The notes under the pieces are model-generated. The model made no database searches. It saw nothing but the letters and a program-made list of their open reading frames with translations, and was not told the origin of the DNA. 64,000 nt of DNA, from contig CAWUEW020000002.1 of assembly GCA_963921255.3 (NCBI GenBank), positions 620,001-684,000 on the forward strand. The letters run 5' to 3'. The position numbers and the translations under genes were made by a program. Source of the stretch: JANSYL01 sp963921255 (GTDB taxonomy: Bacteria > Pseudomonadota > Alphaproteobacteria > Rhodobacterales > Rhodobacteraceae). Shown here piece by piece: positions 16,761 through 25,798 of the stretch. Positions within the stretch are counted from its first letter, which is position 1. Each line of letters starts with the position of its first letter.

Positions 16761-18056
16761 CTAGTCTGCGAACGGGTCGGTGACGAGGATCGTGTCGTCC
16801 CGTTCGGGCGAGGTGGACAGTAGTGCGACCGGGCATTGGATCAATTCTTCGATGCGACGGACATACTTGATCGCCTCTGCGGGCAAGTCCGCCCAGGACC
16901 GTGCGCCCTCGGTCGAGGCGTTCCAGCCCGGCATCGTCTCGTAAATCGGTGTGACCCGCGCCTGCTGGTCGGACGCCATCGGAAGATGGTCCAATGGTGT
17001 GCCGTCCAATTCATATCCGACACAGATCTTCAGTTCTTCGAACCCGTCGAGAACGTCCAGCTTGGTCAGGGCAATGCCGTTCACACCCGACGTGGCACAG
17101 GTTTGACGCACCAAAACGGCATCGAACCAGCCACAGCGCCGTTTCCGGCCCGTGGTGGTGCCAAACTCATGCCCGCGTTCGCCCAGGCGTTGTCCGTCCG
17201 CATCATGCAATTCGGTCGGGAAAGGCCCTTCGCCCACGCGGGTGGTGTAGGCCTTCACGATCCCAAGGACGAAATCGATGGCACCCGGCCCGAGGCCAAC
17301 GCCGGTCGCCGCCTGCCCTGCGATCACGTTCGACGAGGTGACAAACGGATACGTGCCGAAATCGATATCCAACAGCGCGCCCTGTGCCCCCTCGAACAAG
17401 ATCCGCTGACCGGATTTGCGCGCCTCGGTCATGGTTTTCCAAACGGGCGCCGCAAAGGGAAGAATCCTCGGCGCGACCTCATTGAGTTGGGCCACCAGCG
17501 CATCCCGGTCGACCGGTTCCATTCCCAATCCACGGCGCAATGCATCATGGTGTGCCATCGCACGATCGACGCGCAGCGCAAGTGTGGCCGGATCGGCAAG
17601 ATCGGCCACGCGCACAACGCGACGGCCCACTTTGTCCTCGTAGGCCGGACCAATTCCGCGCCCCGTCGTACCAATTTTCGCACCCGGGTTGGCGGCGGCT
17701 TCGCGCGCGCGATCCAATTCCCCGTGGATCGGCAGGATCAGCGGCGTGTTCTCGGCGATCATCAGAGTCTCGGGCGTGATCTCAACACCTTGGGCCCGTA
17801 CGGTTTCGATCTCGTCCAGAAGGCTCCAGGGGTCCAGGACAACGCCGTTGCCGATGACGCTCAGCTTGCCGGGCCGCACGATACCGGAAGGCAGCGCGTG
17901 CAACTTGTACACGGTGCGGTCGATCACCAGCGTGTGTCCCGCATTGTGGCCGCCCTGGAACCGCGCAATGACGTCAGCACGCTCGCTCAGCCAATCGACA
18001 ATCTTGCCTTTGCCCTCATCGCCCCACTGGGCGCCAACCACGACAACATTGGCCAT
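16761..18056 (-). CDS. purA: Adenylosuccinate synthetase
   Basis: GTP-dependent condensation of IMP and aspartate, the first committed step to AMP. 431 residues, standard length. GTP-binding glycine loop VVVVGAQWGDEGKGKIVD at the N-terminus with the catalytic Asp/His pair (D13; GGHNAGHT with H41), IMP-binding TTGRGIGPAY, and the GTP-base motif TKLDVLDG near 300. Start ATG at 18056. First gene of a purA-DUF2842 unit and divergent from secG across a 322-bp gap. Confidence 0.97.
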   Translation of the reverse strand: MANVVVVGAQWGDEGKGKIVDWLSERADVIARFQGGHNAGHTLVIDRTVYKLHALPSGIVRPGKLSVIGNGVVLDPWSLLDEIETVRAQGVEITPETLMIAENTPLILPIHGELDRAREAAANPGAKIGTTGRGIGPAYEDKVGRRVVRVADLADPATLALRVDRAMAHHDALRRGLGMEPVDRDALVAQLNEVAPRILPFAAPVWKTMTEARKSGQRILFEGAQGALLDIDFGTYPFVTSSNVIAGQAATGVGLGPGAIDFVLGIVKAYTTRVGEGPFPTELHDADGQRLGERGHEFGTTTGRKRRCGWFDAVLVRQTCATSGVNGIALTKLDVLDGFEELKICVGYELDGTPLDHLPMASDQQARVTPIYETMPGWNASTEGARSWADLPAEAIKYVRRIEELIQCPVALLSTSPERDDTILVTDPFAD

Positions 18057-18378
18057 ATCAGGGCCTCTCCTTTTTTCGCGTTTGTCCGAAAACCCGGGCC
18101 GCTATAGCGGTCAGAACGGCGGCGGTGAACCGAAAACTGGTCCAAGCGTGCTGGCTTTTCTGCAAGTGAAGGCCGCAGTGGCTCACAAGGCGATCAACCG
18201 GTTTTTATCGCCTCGACGAAAAATGCTTGCACAAACAAGTGCTTTTCAGCTTAAGGTTGTGTCGCCCCTCTTGCGGCGCGCTGTCGCATCTCATAAGTAG
18301 GCGCAAATTTGGCCCGGGGCGGAAGACCCTGGCCTAAGAACGACCCGCCGGTTGTCCGGCGACACGAAGGGCCCGCCG
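18057..18378. other. 322-bp divergent intergenic region purA/secG
   Basis: No gene is seen. It must hold the promoters of purA (minus) and secG (plus). Possible but weak plus-strand elements are TTGCGG (18271-18276) and a poor -10 at TAAGTA (18294-18299), 17 bases apart. An AT-richer stretch at about 18205-18255 may be the purA promoter. No terminator-like hairpin or riboswitch-like structure was recognised. Confidence 0.5.
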
Positions 18379-18741
18379 ATGGAAAACGTCATCCTTGTCG
18401 TCCACTTGATCCTTGCGATTTGCTTGATTGGCGTTGTGCTGTTGCAGCGTTCTGAGGGCGGCGGATTGGGCATGGGCGGCGGCGGAGGCGTCGTGACAGG
18501 CCGTCAGGCCGCAACCGCGCTTGGCAAGCTCACCTGGGCCTTTGCGATCGCCTTTTTGGCCACGTCGATCACTCTGACCATCATCGCGGCGCAGAACTCG
18601 GCCTCCGACTCGGTTCTGGATCGGTTGGGTGTTGAAACCGCGCCGGTTGAAGAGACCGACGGTCTTGCGCTGCCGCCAGCGGCGGATCTTCTGCCGCCCA
18701 TTTCGGGTGACGCACCAGCGCTGCCACCGCGGACTGAATAA
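18379..18741 (+). CDS. secG: SecG, preprotein translocase subunit
   Basis: 120 residues from the ATG at 18379. Membrane helix 1 (MENVILVVHLILAICLIGVV), the conserved cytoplasmic loop VLLQRSEGGGLGMGGGGG, then helix 2 (about 55-75, AFAIAFLATSITLTII), the SecG topology. It associates with SecYE to form the translocation channel. The C-terminal extension is Pro/Ala-rich (residues about 95-120), common in alphaproteobacteria. Upstream of pyrG by 166 bp, the usual secG-pyrG order in this class. Confidence 0.93.
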   Translation: MENVILVVHLILAICLIGVVLLQRSEGGGLGMGGGGGVVTGRQAATALGKLTWAFAIAFLATSITLTIIAAQNSASDSVLDRLGVETAPVEETDGLALPPAADLLPPISGDAPALPPRTE

Positions 18742-18802
18742 CCGAAATTTAAGAATATCTGGGGCTTAGACCCGGATTCCTCACATCATCTAGCGGATCG
18801 TC

Positions 18803-18832
18803 TTGCGCAGTCGGGGCGAATCCTGATATCCT
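18803..18832 (+). promoter_or_regulatory. Candidate pyrG promoter
   Basis: TTGCGC (18803-18808) and TATCCT (18827-18832), 18 bases apart, in the 166-bp gap between secG and pyrG. Reasonable sigma-70-like hexamers, but not tested; pyrG could also be read through from secG because no terminator is seen. Confidence 0.35.
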
Positions 18833-18907
18833 TAAATCCCGTGATACTGGGACAAAAGGCGGCGGGCGCAGCGCGCTTCAGACCGCCAGCACGGGAGATC
18901 GAGCAGC

Positions 18908-20551
18908 ATGGCGCGATTCATTTTCATTACCGGCGGCGTTGTGTCTTCGCTTGGCAAAGGCTTGGCATCAGCGGCCCTTGGCGCGCTTTTGCAATCCCGT
19001 GGATTTACCGTCCGTCTCCGCAAGCTTGACCCATATTTGAACGTGGATCCCGGCACGATGTCGCCGTTCGAACATGGCGAAGTGTTTGTCACGGACGATG
19101 GGGCCGAGACCGACCTCGATCTGGGGCACTATGAGCGCTTCACGGGTGTTTCGGCACGCAACACTGACAGCGTCAGTTCCGGCCGGATCTACTCGAACGT
19201 GCTCGAACGCGAGCGCCGCGGGGATTACCTCGGCAAAACCATCCAAGTGATTCCCCACGTCACAAACGAGATCAAGGATTTCATCTCGATCGGTGAAGAT
19301 GAGGTCGACTTCATGCTGTGCGAAATCGGGGGCACAGTGGGCGACATCGAAGGCCTGCCCTTTTTCGAGGCCATCCGGCAATTCAGCCAGGACAAAGCGC
19401 GCGGCCAATGCATTTTCATGCATCTCACGCTGTTGCCCTACATCAAGGCCTCCGGCGAACTGAAAACCAAGCCGACGCAGCACAGCGTCAAGGAATTGCG
19501 CTCAATCGGGATCGCACCCGACATTCTGGTGTGCCGGTCAGAAGGCCCGATCCCGCAGAAAGAGCGTGAGAAACTGGCACTGTTCTGCAACGTGCGCCCT
19601 GATTCCGTGATCGCCGCGCAAGACCTCAAGTCCATTTACGAGGCGCCGCTTGCCTACCATCGCGAAGGCTTGGACCAGGCGGTTCTGGACGCCTTCCAGA
19701 TCAGCCCCGCGCCCAAGCCGGATCTTTCGATCTGGGAAGACGTTGCGGACCGCATCAACAACCCTGAAGGCGAAGTCCGGGTCGCGATTGTTGGCAAATA
19801 CACCCAGTTGGAAGACGCCTATAAGTCCATTGCCGAGGCTCTGACCCATGGGGGCATGGCAAACCGCGTCAAAGTGAAAGCCGAATGGATCGACGCGGAA
19901 ATCTTCGAGTCCGAGGATGCCGCCCCCCATTTGGAGGATTTCGACGCGATCCTCGTGCCGGGCGGTTTCGGCGAACGGGGCACGGAAGGCAAAATCAAAG
20001 CGGCCGAGTTCGCCCGAACGCGCGATGTGCCTTACTTGGGCATTTGCCTTGGCATGCAGATGGCCGTCATTGAAGCCGCGCGCAACCTTGCAGATCTGGG
20101 CGACGCAGGCTCGGAAGAGTTTGACCACGAAGCCGGGAAAAAGCGGTTCACGCCCGTCGTCTACCACCTGAAGGAATGGGTGCAGGGCAACCACAAGGTC
20201 GAACGCAAGGTGACCGACGACAAGGGCGGCACCATGCGGCTTGGGGCCTATGACGCGGTTCTGGCCGACCAATCCAAGGTCGCGGGGATCTATGGCGGAA
20301 CGGCCATCGAAGAACGTCACCGCCACCGGTACGAGGTCGATATCACCTACCGCGATGCGCTTGAGGAAAAGGGGTTGGTGTTCTCAGGCATGTCCCCGGA
20401 CGGACGTCTGCCTGAAATTGTCGAAGTAAAGGATCATCCCTGGTTCATCGGCGTGCAATTCCACCCCGAACTGAAATCCAAGCCCTTCGATCCGCATCCT
20501 CTGTTTCGCGATTTCGTCCGCGCCGCCAAGGACAACTCGCGGCTCGTCTAA
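18908..20551 (+). CDS. pyrG: CTP synthase
   Basis: ATP- and glutamine-dependent amination of UTP to CTP. 547 residues, standard. N-terminal synthase domain starts FIFITGGVVSSLGKGLASAALG (P-loop-like) and carries DPYLNVDPGTMSPFEHGEVFV; the C-terminal class I amidotransferase domain has the nucleophile Cys in GICLGMQM and the catalytic His-Glu in GVQFHPE. The start ATG at 18908 lies behind GGGAGATCGAGCAGC. Convergent with the aminotransferase gene, with only 11 bases between stops. Confidence 0.98.
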   Translation: MARFIFITGGVVSSLGKGLASAALGALLQSRGFTVRLRKLDPYLNVDPGTMSPFEHGEVFVTDDGAETDLDLGHYERFTGVSARNTDSVSSGRIYSNVLERERRGDYLGKTIQVIPHVTNEIKDFISIGEDEVDFMLCEIGGTVGDIEGLPFFEAIRQFSQDKARGQCIFMHLTLLPYIKASGELKTKPTQHSVKELRSIGIAPDILVCRSEGPIPQKEREKLALFCNVRPDSVIAAQDLKSIYEAPLAYHREGLDQAVLDAFQISPAPKPDLSIWEDVADRINNPEGEVRVAIVGKYTQLEDAYKSIAEALTHGGMANRVKVKAEWIDAEIFESEDAAPHLEDFDAILVPGGFGERGTEGKIKAAEFARTRDVPYLGICLGMQMAVIEAARNLADLGDAGSEEFDHEAGKKRFTPVVYHLKEWVQGNHKVERKVTDDKGGTMRLGAYDAVLADQSKVAGIYGGTAIEERHRHRYEVDITYRDALEEKGLVFSGMSPDGRLPEIVEVKDHPWFIGVQFHPELKSKPFDPHPLFRDFVRAAKDNSRLV

Positions 20552-20562
20552 GTCTCGCGGGC

Positions 20563-21771
20563 CTACTCCGCCGCCTGCGGGTGGGCCAGCATCACCTCTT
20601 CCCGGATGATCTCGGCGATCAACTGTGCGTCGTCGGTTGAGAACGTCAGCGGCAGGCGCATGTCCATGAGGCCCGACAAGATCGCGTCGGTCTTCGGCAG
20701 ACGTTGCGCCGGCGCGTATTGCCAACTGTCGTAGCGCGACGTGAAGGCCACGGGTTCATCCGCGCCGAACCATTTCAACTCGACACCGCGGCGGGCCGTG
20801 GCGGCCATGAGGCCCTGGATCTTGTCGGGCGACCACCCCGGCAAAAGAAACTGAATCGACGACCCGACAATCGTTTCCTTGGGGTCGCGTTCGATCACCT
20901 GCAGGCCCGGCGTGTTGCGCAGACCTTCCTCCACCGCAAAGTAGAGGGCGTTCCATCGGGCGATCTGGCGTTGCAAGTCAGACAACTGTGGCCGCAGGAT
21001 GGCCGCACGTAAATTGTCCATTCGACCGGACACGTTCGGCGTCACCAACTTTACATTTTCGAACCTATCCACAGGGGGAGACGCCCTATGACGGCCGAAC
21101 AACATGTAACTTCCCGACAAAACGATGGCTCGCGCCATGACGTCGGGATCATCGGACACCACGAAACCACCTTCGCCAGAATTCATATGTTTGTAGGTCT
21201 GGGTCGAGTAGCAGCCGATCAGGCCGTGTCGTCCTGAGGGCACCCCGTTCCATGTCGCGCCCATGGTGTGGGCACAGTCTTCAACCACCGCGACACCGGC
21301 CGCATCGCAGATCGCCATGAGCCGATCCATGTCGCACAAATGGCCGCGCATGTGGCTGAGCAGAAGCACCTTGGCCCCGCTATCAGCGGCCTTCGTTGCC
21401 AGATCGTCGAGGTCGATGGTCAGGGTTTCCGTGGTCTCAACATAGATCGGGTCGGCGCCCACGCTGGCAATGGCACCGGGGACCGGGGCCAAGGTGAACC
21501 CGTTTGACAGAACACGATCCCCCGGGCCGATACCGAGCGCGCGCAAGGCACACCCCATGGCATATCCCCCCGAGGCAACGGCCAGGCAATATTTCGCGCC
21601 GACATAGGCCGCGAACTCTTCCTCCAGAAGCGCCACCTCGGGCACTTCGCCGTCCACAACGTTGTACCGATGCAAGCGACCGTGCCGCATCACTTCGAGT
21701 GCGGCGGCAATCCCGGCCTCGGGGATCGGTTCTTGTTGCGTAAAGCTGCCTGTGAAGATGCGGTCGGTCAT
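20563..21771 (-). CDS. DegT/DnrJ/EryC1-type PLP aminotransferase
   Basis: 402 residues from the ATG at 21771 (MTDRIFTGSFTQQEP); a longer reading begins at 21807 but overlaps gph. Fold-type I aminotransferase of the DegT/DnrJ/EryC1 group: ASGGYAMGCALRALGIGPGD (PLP phosphate region), VVEDCAHTMGA (PLP-ring Asp) and YSTQTYKHMNSGEGGF with the Schiff-base Lys. Members normally aminate nucleotide-linked keto-sugars or act in secondary metabolism. There is no sugar-nucleotide cluster next to it, so the substrate is unknown. It follows gph on the same strand and could share its transcript. Confidence 0.82.
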   Translation of the reverse strand: MTDRIFTGSFTQQEPIPEAGIAAALEVMRHGRLHRYNVVDGEVPEVALLEEEFAAYVGAKYCLAVASGGYAMGCALRALGIGPGDRVLSNGFTLAPVPGAIASVGADPIYVETTETLTIDLDDLATKAADSGAKVLLLSHMRGHLCDMDRLMAICDAAGVAVVEDCAHTMGATWNGVPSGRHGLIGCYSTQTYKHMNSGEGGFVVSDDPDVMARAIVLSGSYMLFGRHRASPPVDRFENVKLVTPNVSGRMDNLRAAILRPQLSDLQRQIARWNALYFAVEEGLRNTPGLQVIERDPKETIVGSSIQFLLPGWSPDKIQGLMAATARRGVELKWFGADEPVAFTSRYDSWQYAPAQRLPKTDAILSGLMDMRLPLTFSTDDAQLIAEIIREEVMLAHPQAAE

Positions 21772-21803
21772 TGTCGCAAGGATTAGCCCCATCGGCCCGC
21801 CCG

Positions 21804-22478
21804 TCAATGGGGCAGTAATCGCGCCACCACGGCGTCAAGGTCGTCGAAATGCGCCAATGCGGCGTCCGGCTCCAATGCAAGCACAGCGTCCCCGGTCGGG
21901 CCGAATGTCACAAGGATGGAGGGCACGCCCGCCGCGCGGGCCGCCTCGCGATCGGTGACGGTGTCACCCACGAGGCACGCGCGCGCCGGGTCGCCGCCGG
22001 CCCGCGCAACGGCCTCCAACACCGGGGCGGCCTCGGGCTTGCGGACCGGCAAGGTATCAGCGCCAATCATTGACGCGAACAGATCGCGCACCCCCAACCG
22101 CGCCAACAGCGTTTCGGCCAACCCTTCGGGCTTGTTGGTGCAGATCCCCACGGCAATCCCGTCCGCGATCAATCGTTCGACGGCTGATATGGCCCCCGGG
22201 TACAGGCGGGTGTGCGTGTCAATATCCGCCCCGTAGGCGTCAAGCAGGATGGGATAGCCCGCCTCGACAAGGTCGGCCCGGTCCGCGGCTGGCACGCCGG
22301 CCCGCTCACACGCAAGGGTCAGCATGGCCCGCCCACCACGGAAGGCCGTCGCATCATCCACCCCGTGGGCCAGCTGGATATCCACATCAAGGGCGCGCAG
22401 GGCCGTGTTGGCCGCTGCAATCAGATCGCCGCTTGTGTCCGCAAGTGTCCCGTCCAGATCGAAGATCACACAGCGCAT
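21804..22478 (-). CDS. gph: Phosphoglycolate phosphatase (HAD family)
   Basis: 224 residues starting at the ATG at 22478 behind a strong GGGGGG stretch. HAD motif I DLDGTLADT (nucleophile Asp), motif II region GICTNKPEG, Lys/Asp motif PVRKPEAAP and motif IV LVGDTVTDREAARAAG. Dephosphorylates 2-phosphoglycolate, a by-product of oxidative DNA end damage and photorespiration. The short cap and conserved sequence fit Gph, though close HAD relatives cannot be excluded. Divergent from glmU (129 bp between starts), as in many Rhodobacteraceae. Confidence 0.88.
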   Translation of the reverse strand: MRCVIFDLDGTLADTSGDLIAAANTALRALDVDIQLAHGVDDATAFRGGRAMLTLACERAGVPAADRADLVEAGYPILLDAYGADIDTHTRLYPGAISAVERLIADGIAVGICTNKPEGLAETLLARLGVRDLFASMIGADTLPVRKPEAAPVLEAVARAGGDPARACLVGDTVTDREAARAAGVPSILVTFGPTGDAVLALEPDAALAHFDDLDAVVARLLPH

Positions 22479-22606
22479 CTTACCCCCCTTTGGCAGAATT
22501 CCGCGCATCGCTGTTACAAGCCGTTGGGCAAAGTGACCAGCCGCGAGGTTGCGTCATCTCCCCCCTTGCGCCACAACGCTCCGAAATCGAGCGAAAGCAG
22601 GCCAAC

Positions 22607-23983
22607 ATGTCATCATCGCAGGCTCAGCGCCCCCTGGCATTGATCGTCCTCGCTGCCGGTGCAGGCACCCGGATGAACTCGGACATCCCCAAACCCCTTC
22701 ATCTTTTGGGGGGCGTCCCGTTGATAGCCCATGCTCTGGCAGCAGGCGCCGCGTTGGATCCCGCACGTATCATCGTCGTCACCGGACACGGGGCAGACGC
22801 CGTCGAAGCATCCATTGCGGCACATATGCCCGAGGCGGTCTGCGTCCGCCAAACCGAACAAAACGGAACAGGACATGCCGTGTTGCAAGCCGCGCCGGCC
22901 CTCGATGGGTTCGACGGCGACGCGCTGGTGCTCTACGCCGATACGCCCTTTATCTCCGAGTCGACATTGCGCGCGATGCAAGGCGCCCGCGCGGCGCATG
23001 ACGTTGTGGTTCTGGGCTTCAAGGCCGCCGATCCGGGCCGGTATGGGCGCTTGATCCTAGACGGCGCCCGGCTTGAGAAAATCGTCGAAGCCAAGGACGC
23101 CACCCCGGAAGAGCTTGCCGTCGACACCTGCAATTCGGGCCTGCTCGCCGCGGACGCAGCCACGCTCTTTCGCCTCTTGGGCCGGGTGACCAACGACAAC
23201 GCGGCCGGCGAATACTACCTCACGGACGTCCCGGCCCTGGCTGCGGCCGACGGACAAACAGCGACCGCCATCCTGTGCGACGAAGCCGAAACGCTTGGCA
23301 TCAATTCCCGGGCTGAACTGGCCGCAGCGGAAACCGCGTTCCAAGCCCGCAAACGCGCCGAGATGCTTGAGAACGGGGTCTCGTTGGCCGCGCCCGACAC
23401 CGTCCACTTTGCGTTGGACACGGTCATTGGCCGGGATGCATCGGTCGAACAGTATGTGGTCTTCGGCCCAGGCGTGACGGTCGAATCCGGGGCGAGCATC
23501 CGGGCATTCTCCCATCTTGAGGGGGCGCATGTCAGCGCCGGCGCGGTGGTCGGACCCTATGCCCGCCTCCGTCCCGGTGCCGAACTGGGCAACGGCGCGC
23601 GCATCGGGAACTTTGTCGAGGTGAAGGCGGCCCAGATCGGGGAAGGCACGAAGGTCAATCACCTCAGCTATATCGGCGACGCCGAGATCGGCGACGGCAC
23701 GAATGTCGGCGCAGGAACGGTGACGTGCAACTACGATGGCGTGATGAAGCACAAGACAATCGTCGGCCAGAACGCCTTCATCGGCTCGGACACGATGCTG
23801 GTCGCACCGGTGACCGTCGGGGATGCCGCGATGACCGCCAGCGGATCGGTCATCACCGAGGATGTGCCGGACGGGGCCCTGGCCCTCGGGCGCGCGAAGC
23901 AAATGAACAAACCTGGATTGGCCACCAAGCTGATGGCCAGATTGCGCGCGATCAAGGCCGCGAAATCCGAAAGGAAAGGGTAA
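22607..23983 (+). CDS. glmU: Bifunctional GlmU: UDP-GlcNAc pyrophosphorylase / GlcN-1-P acetyltransferase
   Basis: Makes UDP-N-acetylglucosamine for peptidoglycan and LPS. 458 residues from the ATG at 22607. N-terminal uridyltransferase: ALIVLAAGAGTRMNSDIPK (nucleotide-binding) and QNGTGHAV, with YADTPF. C-terminal left-handed beta-helix hexapeptide repeats carry the acetyltransferase, with HLSYIGDAEIGDGTNVGAG and NYDGVMKHKT. Longer upstream readings of the frame have no family similarity. Followed three bases later by glmS: both steps of amino-sugar supply in one operon. Confidence 0.97.
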   Translation: MSSSQAQRPLALIVLAAGAGTRMNSDIPKPLHLLGGVPLIAHALAAGAALDPARIIVVTGHGADAVEASIAAHMPEAVCVRQTEQNGTGHAVLQAAPALDGFDGDALVLYADTPFISESTLRAMQGARAAHDVVVLGFKAADPGRYGRLILDGARLEKIVEAKDATPEELAVDTCNSGLLAADAATLFRLLGRVTNDNAAGEYYLTDVPALAAADGQTATAILCDEAETLGINSRAELAAAETAFQARKRAEMLENGVSLAAPDTVHFALDTVIGRDASVEQYVVFGPGVTVESGASIRAFSHLEGAHVSAGAVVGPYARLRPGAELGNGARIGNFVEVKAAQIGEGTKVNHLSYIGDAEIGDGTNVGAGTVTCNYDGVMKHKTIVGQNAFIGSDTMLVAPVTVGDAAMTASGSVITEDVPDGALALGRAKQMNKPGLATKLMARLRAIKAAKSERKG

Positions 23984-23986
23984 CCC

Positions 23987-25798
23987 ATGTGCGGGATCGT
24001 AGGTGTCTTGGGCAACAATGAAGTCGCGCCCATTTTGGTGGAAGCGCTGAAGCGGCTCGAGTATCGCGGCTATGACAGCGCTGGCATCGCGACTGTCCAG
24101 AACGGCGATCTGGACCGCCGCCGCGCCGTCGGCAAACTGGTCAATCTGTCCGATCTGCTCGTCCATGACCCGCTGCCCGGCAAGTCGGGCATCGGCCACA
24201 CCCGTTGGGCAACCCACGGCGCCCCAACAACCGCCAACGCGCATCCGCACCGCACCGGCCGCGTGGCGGTTGTCCATAATGGGATCATCGAAAATTTCCG
24301 CGATCTGCGCGCGCGTCTGAATGGTCGGACATTCGAAAGCGAAACCGATACCGAAACCGTGGCGCAACTCTGCGAAATGCATCTTGAGGCCGGGCTTTCC
24401 CCGCGCGAGGCGGCCCGCGAAACCCTGGGCGCGCTTGAAGGGGCCTTCGCGTTGGCGTTTTTGTTCGACGGTGAAGAAGACCTGATTGTGGCGGCCCGCC
24501 AAGGATCGCCCTTGGCCATTGGACATGGCGAGGGCGAGATGTTCGTGGGGTCGGACGCCATCGCACTTGGCCCCATGACCAACAAGATCACCTATCTCGA
24601 AGAAGGTGATTATGCATTCGTCACGCGCGCTGGCGTCGAAATCTTCAACGCCTCGGGCCAACGCGCCAATCGCGAGATGCGCGTCATCTCGGCCCAGTCT
24701 GCGGCCATCGACAAGGCGGGCCACAAACACTTCATGGCCAAGGAGATCTTCGAGCAGCCGGTGGTTCTGTCAGACTGCCTGTCCGCCTATTCCGATGGCT
24801 CCAAGGTGCAGTTGCCCGGCGGCGATCTGGACTTCACCGAAACCGACCGCCTCGTGCTTGTGGCCTGTGGGACGGCGCACTACGCATGTTCGGTGGCAAA
24901 ATACTGGTTCGAGCAACTGGCCGGCCTGCCCTGCGACGTCGATATCGCGTCCGAGTATCGGTATCGCGAACCTCCGGTCTCCGACCGCTCGACCGCCATA
25001 TTTGTCAGCCAGTCCGGTGAGACGGCCGATACACTGGCCGCCCTGCGCTATGCCGCCGAAAAAGCGGCGCGTATCGTGTCGATCGTGAATGTGCCCGAAA
25101 GCTCGATCGCCCGGGAATCCGATCATGCTTTCCCCATTCTCGCCGGCGTGGAAGTGGGCGTTGCGTCCACCAAGGCCTTCGTCAACCAATTGGGCGCCCT
25201 GGCGCATCTTGTGATCCTGGCGGCGCGCCAGCGTGGGCAGATCGATGCCGCACGCGAAGCCGAGATTCTGGCCAGCCTCAACAGCCTGCCGGGCCTGATC
25301 AACCAGGCGCTGGCCCTCGAGGCAAAGATCAGCCGCCGCACAAGCAAATTGGCCGAGGCGCAAACGGTTCTGTTCCTGGGACGCGGCCCGATGTTCCCAA
25401 TGGCCCTCGAGGGGGCGCTGAAGCTCAAGGAAATCAGCTACATTCACGCGGAAGGCTATGCCAGCGGCGAATTGAAACATGGCCCCATCGCCCTGGTCGA
25501 CAAGACCGTGCCGGTCGTGGTCCTGGCACCCAAGGATGCGCTGTTCGACAAGACGGTCTCCAACATGCAGGAGGTCTTGGCCCGCGAGGGACGCGTCTGG
25601 CTGGTCACGGACGCCGATGGCGCGGCGGAAGCCGGCGACGGGGTGTGGCAGACGCTCGTCTTGCCGAAGGTCGATCCGATCTTCGCGCCGATCCTTTACG
25701 CAATTCCCGCCCAACTCATCGCGTATCATACGGCCTTGCACAAAGGGACGGACGTGGATCAGCCGCGCAACCTGGCCAAATCGGTCACGGTCGAGTGA
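23987..25798 (+). CDS. glmS: Glutamine-fructose-6-phosphate aminotransferase (isomerizing)
   Basis: Converts fructose 6-phosphate and glutamine to glucosamine 6-phosphate. 603 residues. N-terminal class II glutaminase with catalytic Cys2 (MCGIVGVLGN) and LEYRGYDSAGIA; two SIS sugar-isomerase domains follow (VACGTAHYACSVAKYW; FVSQSGETADTLAALR; LGRGPMFPMALEGALKLKE), ending in the usual LAKSVTVE. Second gene of the glmU-glmS unit, overlapping the AlkD-like gene by four bases. Confidence 0.98.
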   Translation: MCGIVGVLGNNEVAPILVEALKRLEYRGYDSAGIATVQNGDLDRRRAVGKLVNLSDLLVHDPLPGKSGIGHTRWATHGAPTTANAHPHRTGRVAVVHNGIIENFRDLRARLNGRTFESETDTETVAQLCEMHLEAGLSPREAARETLGALEGAFALAFLFDGEEDLIVAARQGSPLAIGHGEGEMFVGSDAIALGPMTNKITYLEEGDYAFVTRAGVEIFNASGQRANREMRVISAQSAAIDKAGHKHFMAKEIFEQPVVLSDCLSAYSDGSKVQLPGGDLDFTETDRLVLVACGTAHYACSVAKYWFEQLAGLPCDVDIASEYRYREPPVSDRSTAIFVSQSGETADTLAALRYAAEKAARIVSIVNVPESSIARESDHAFPILAGVEVGVASTKAFVNQLGALAHLVILAARQRGQIDAAREAEILASLNSLPGLINQALALEAKISRRTSKLAEAQTVLFLGRGPMFPMALEGALKLKEISYIHAEGYASGELKHGPIALVDKTVPVVVLAPKDALFDKTVSNMQEVLAREGRVWLVTDADGAAEAGDGVWQTLVLPKVDPIFAPILYAIPAQLIAYHTALHKGTDVDQPRNLAKSVTVE

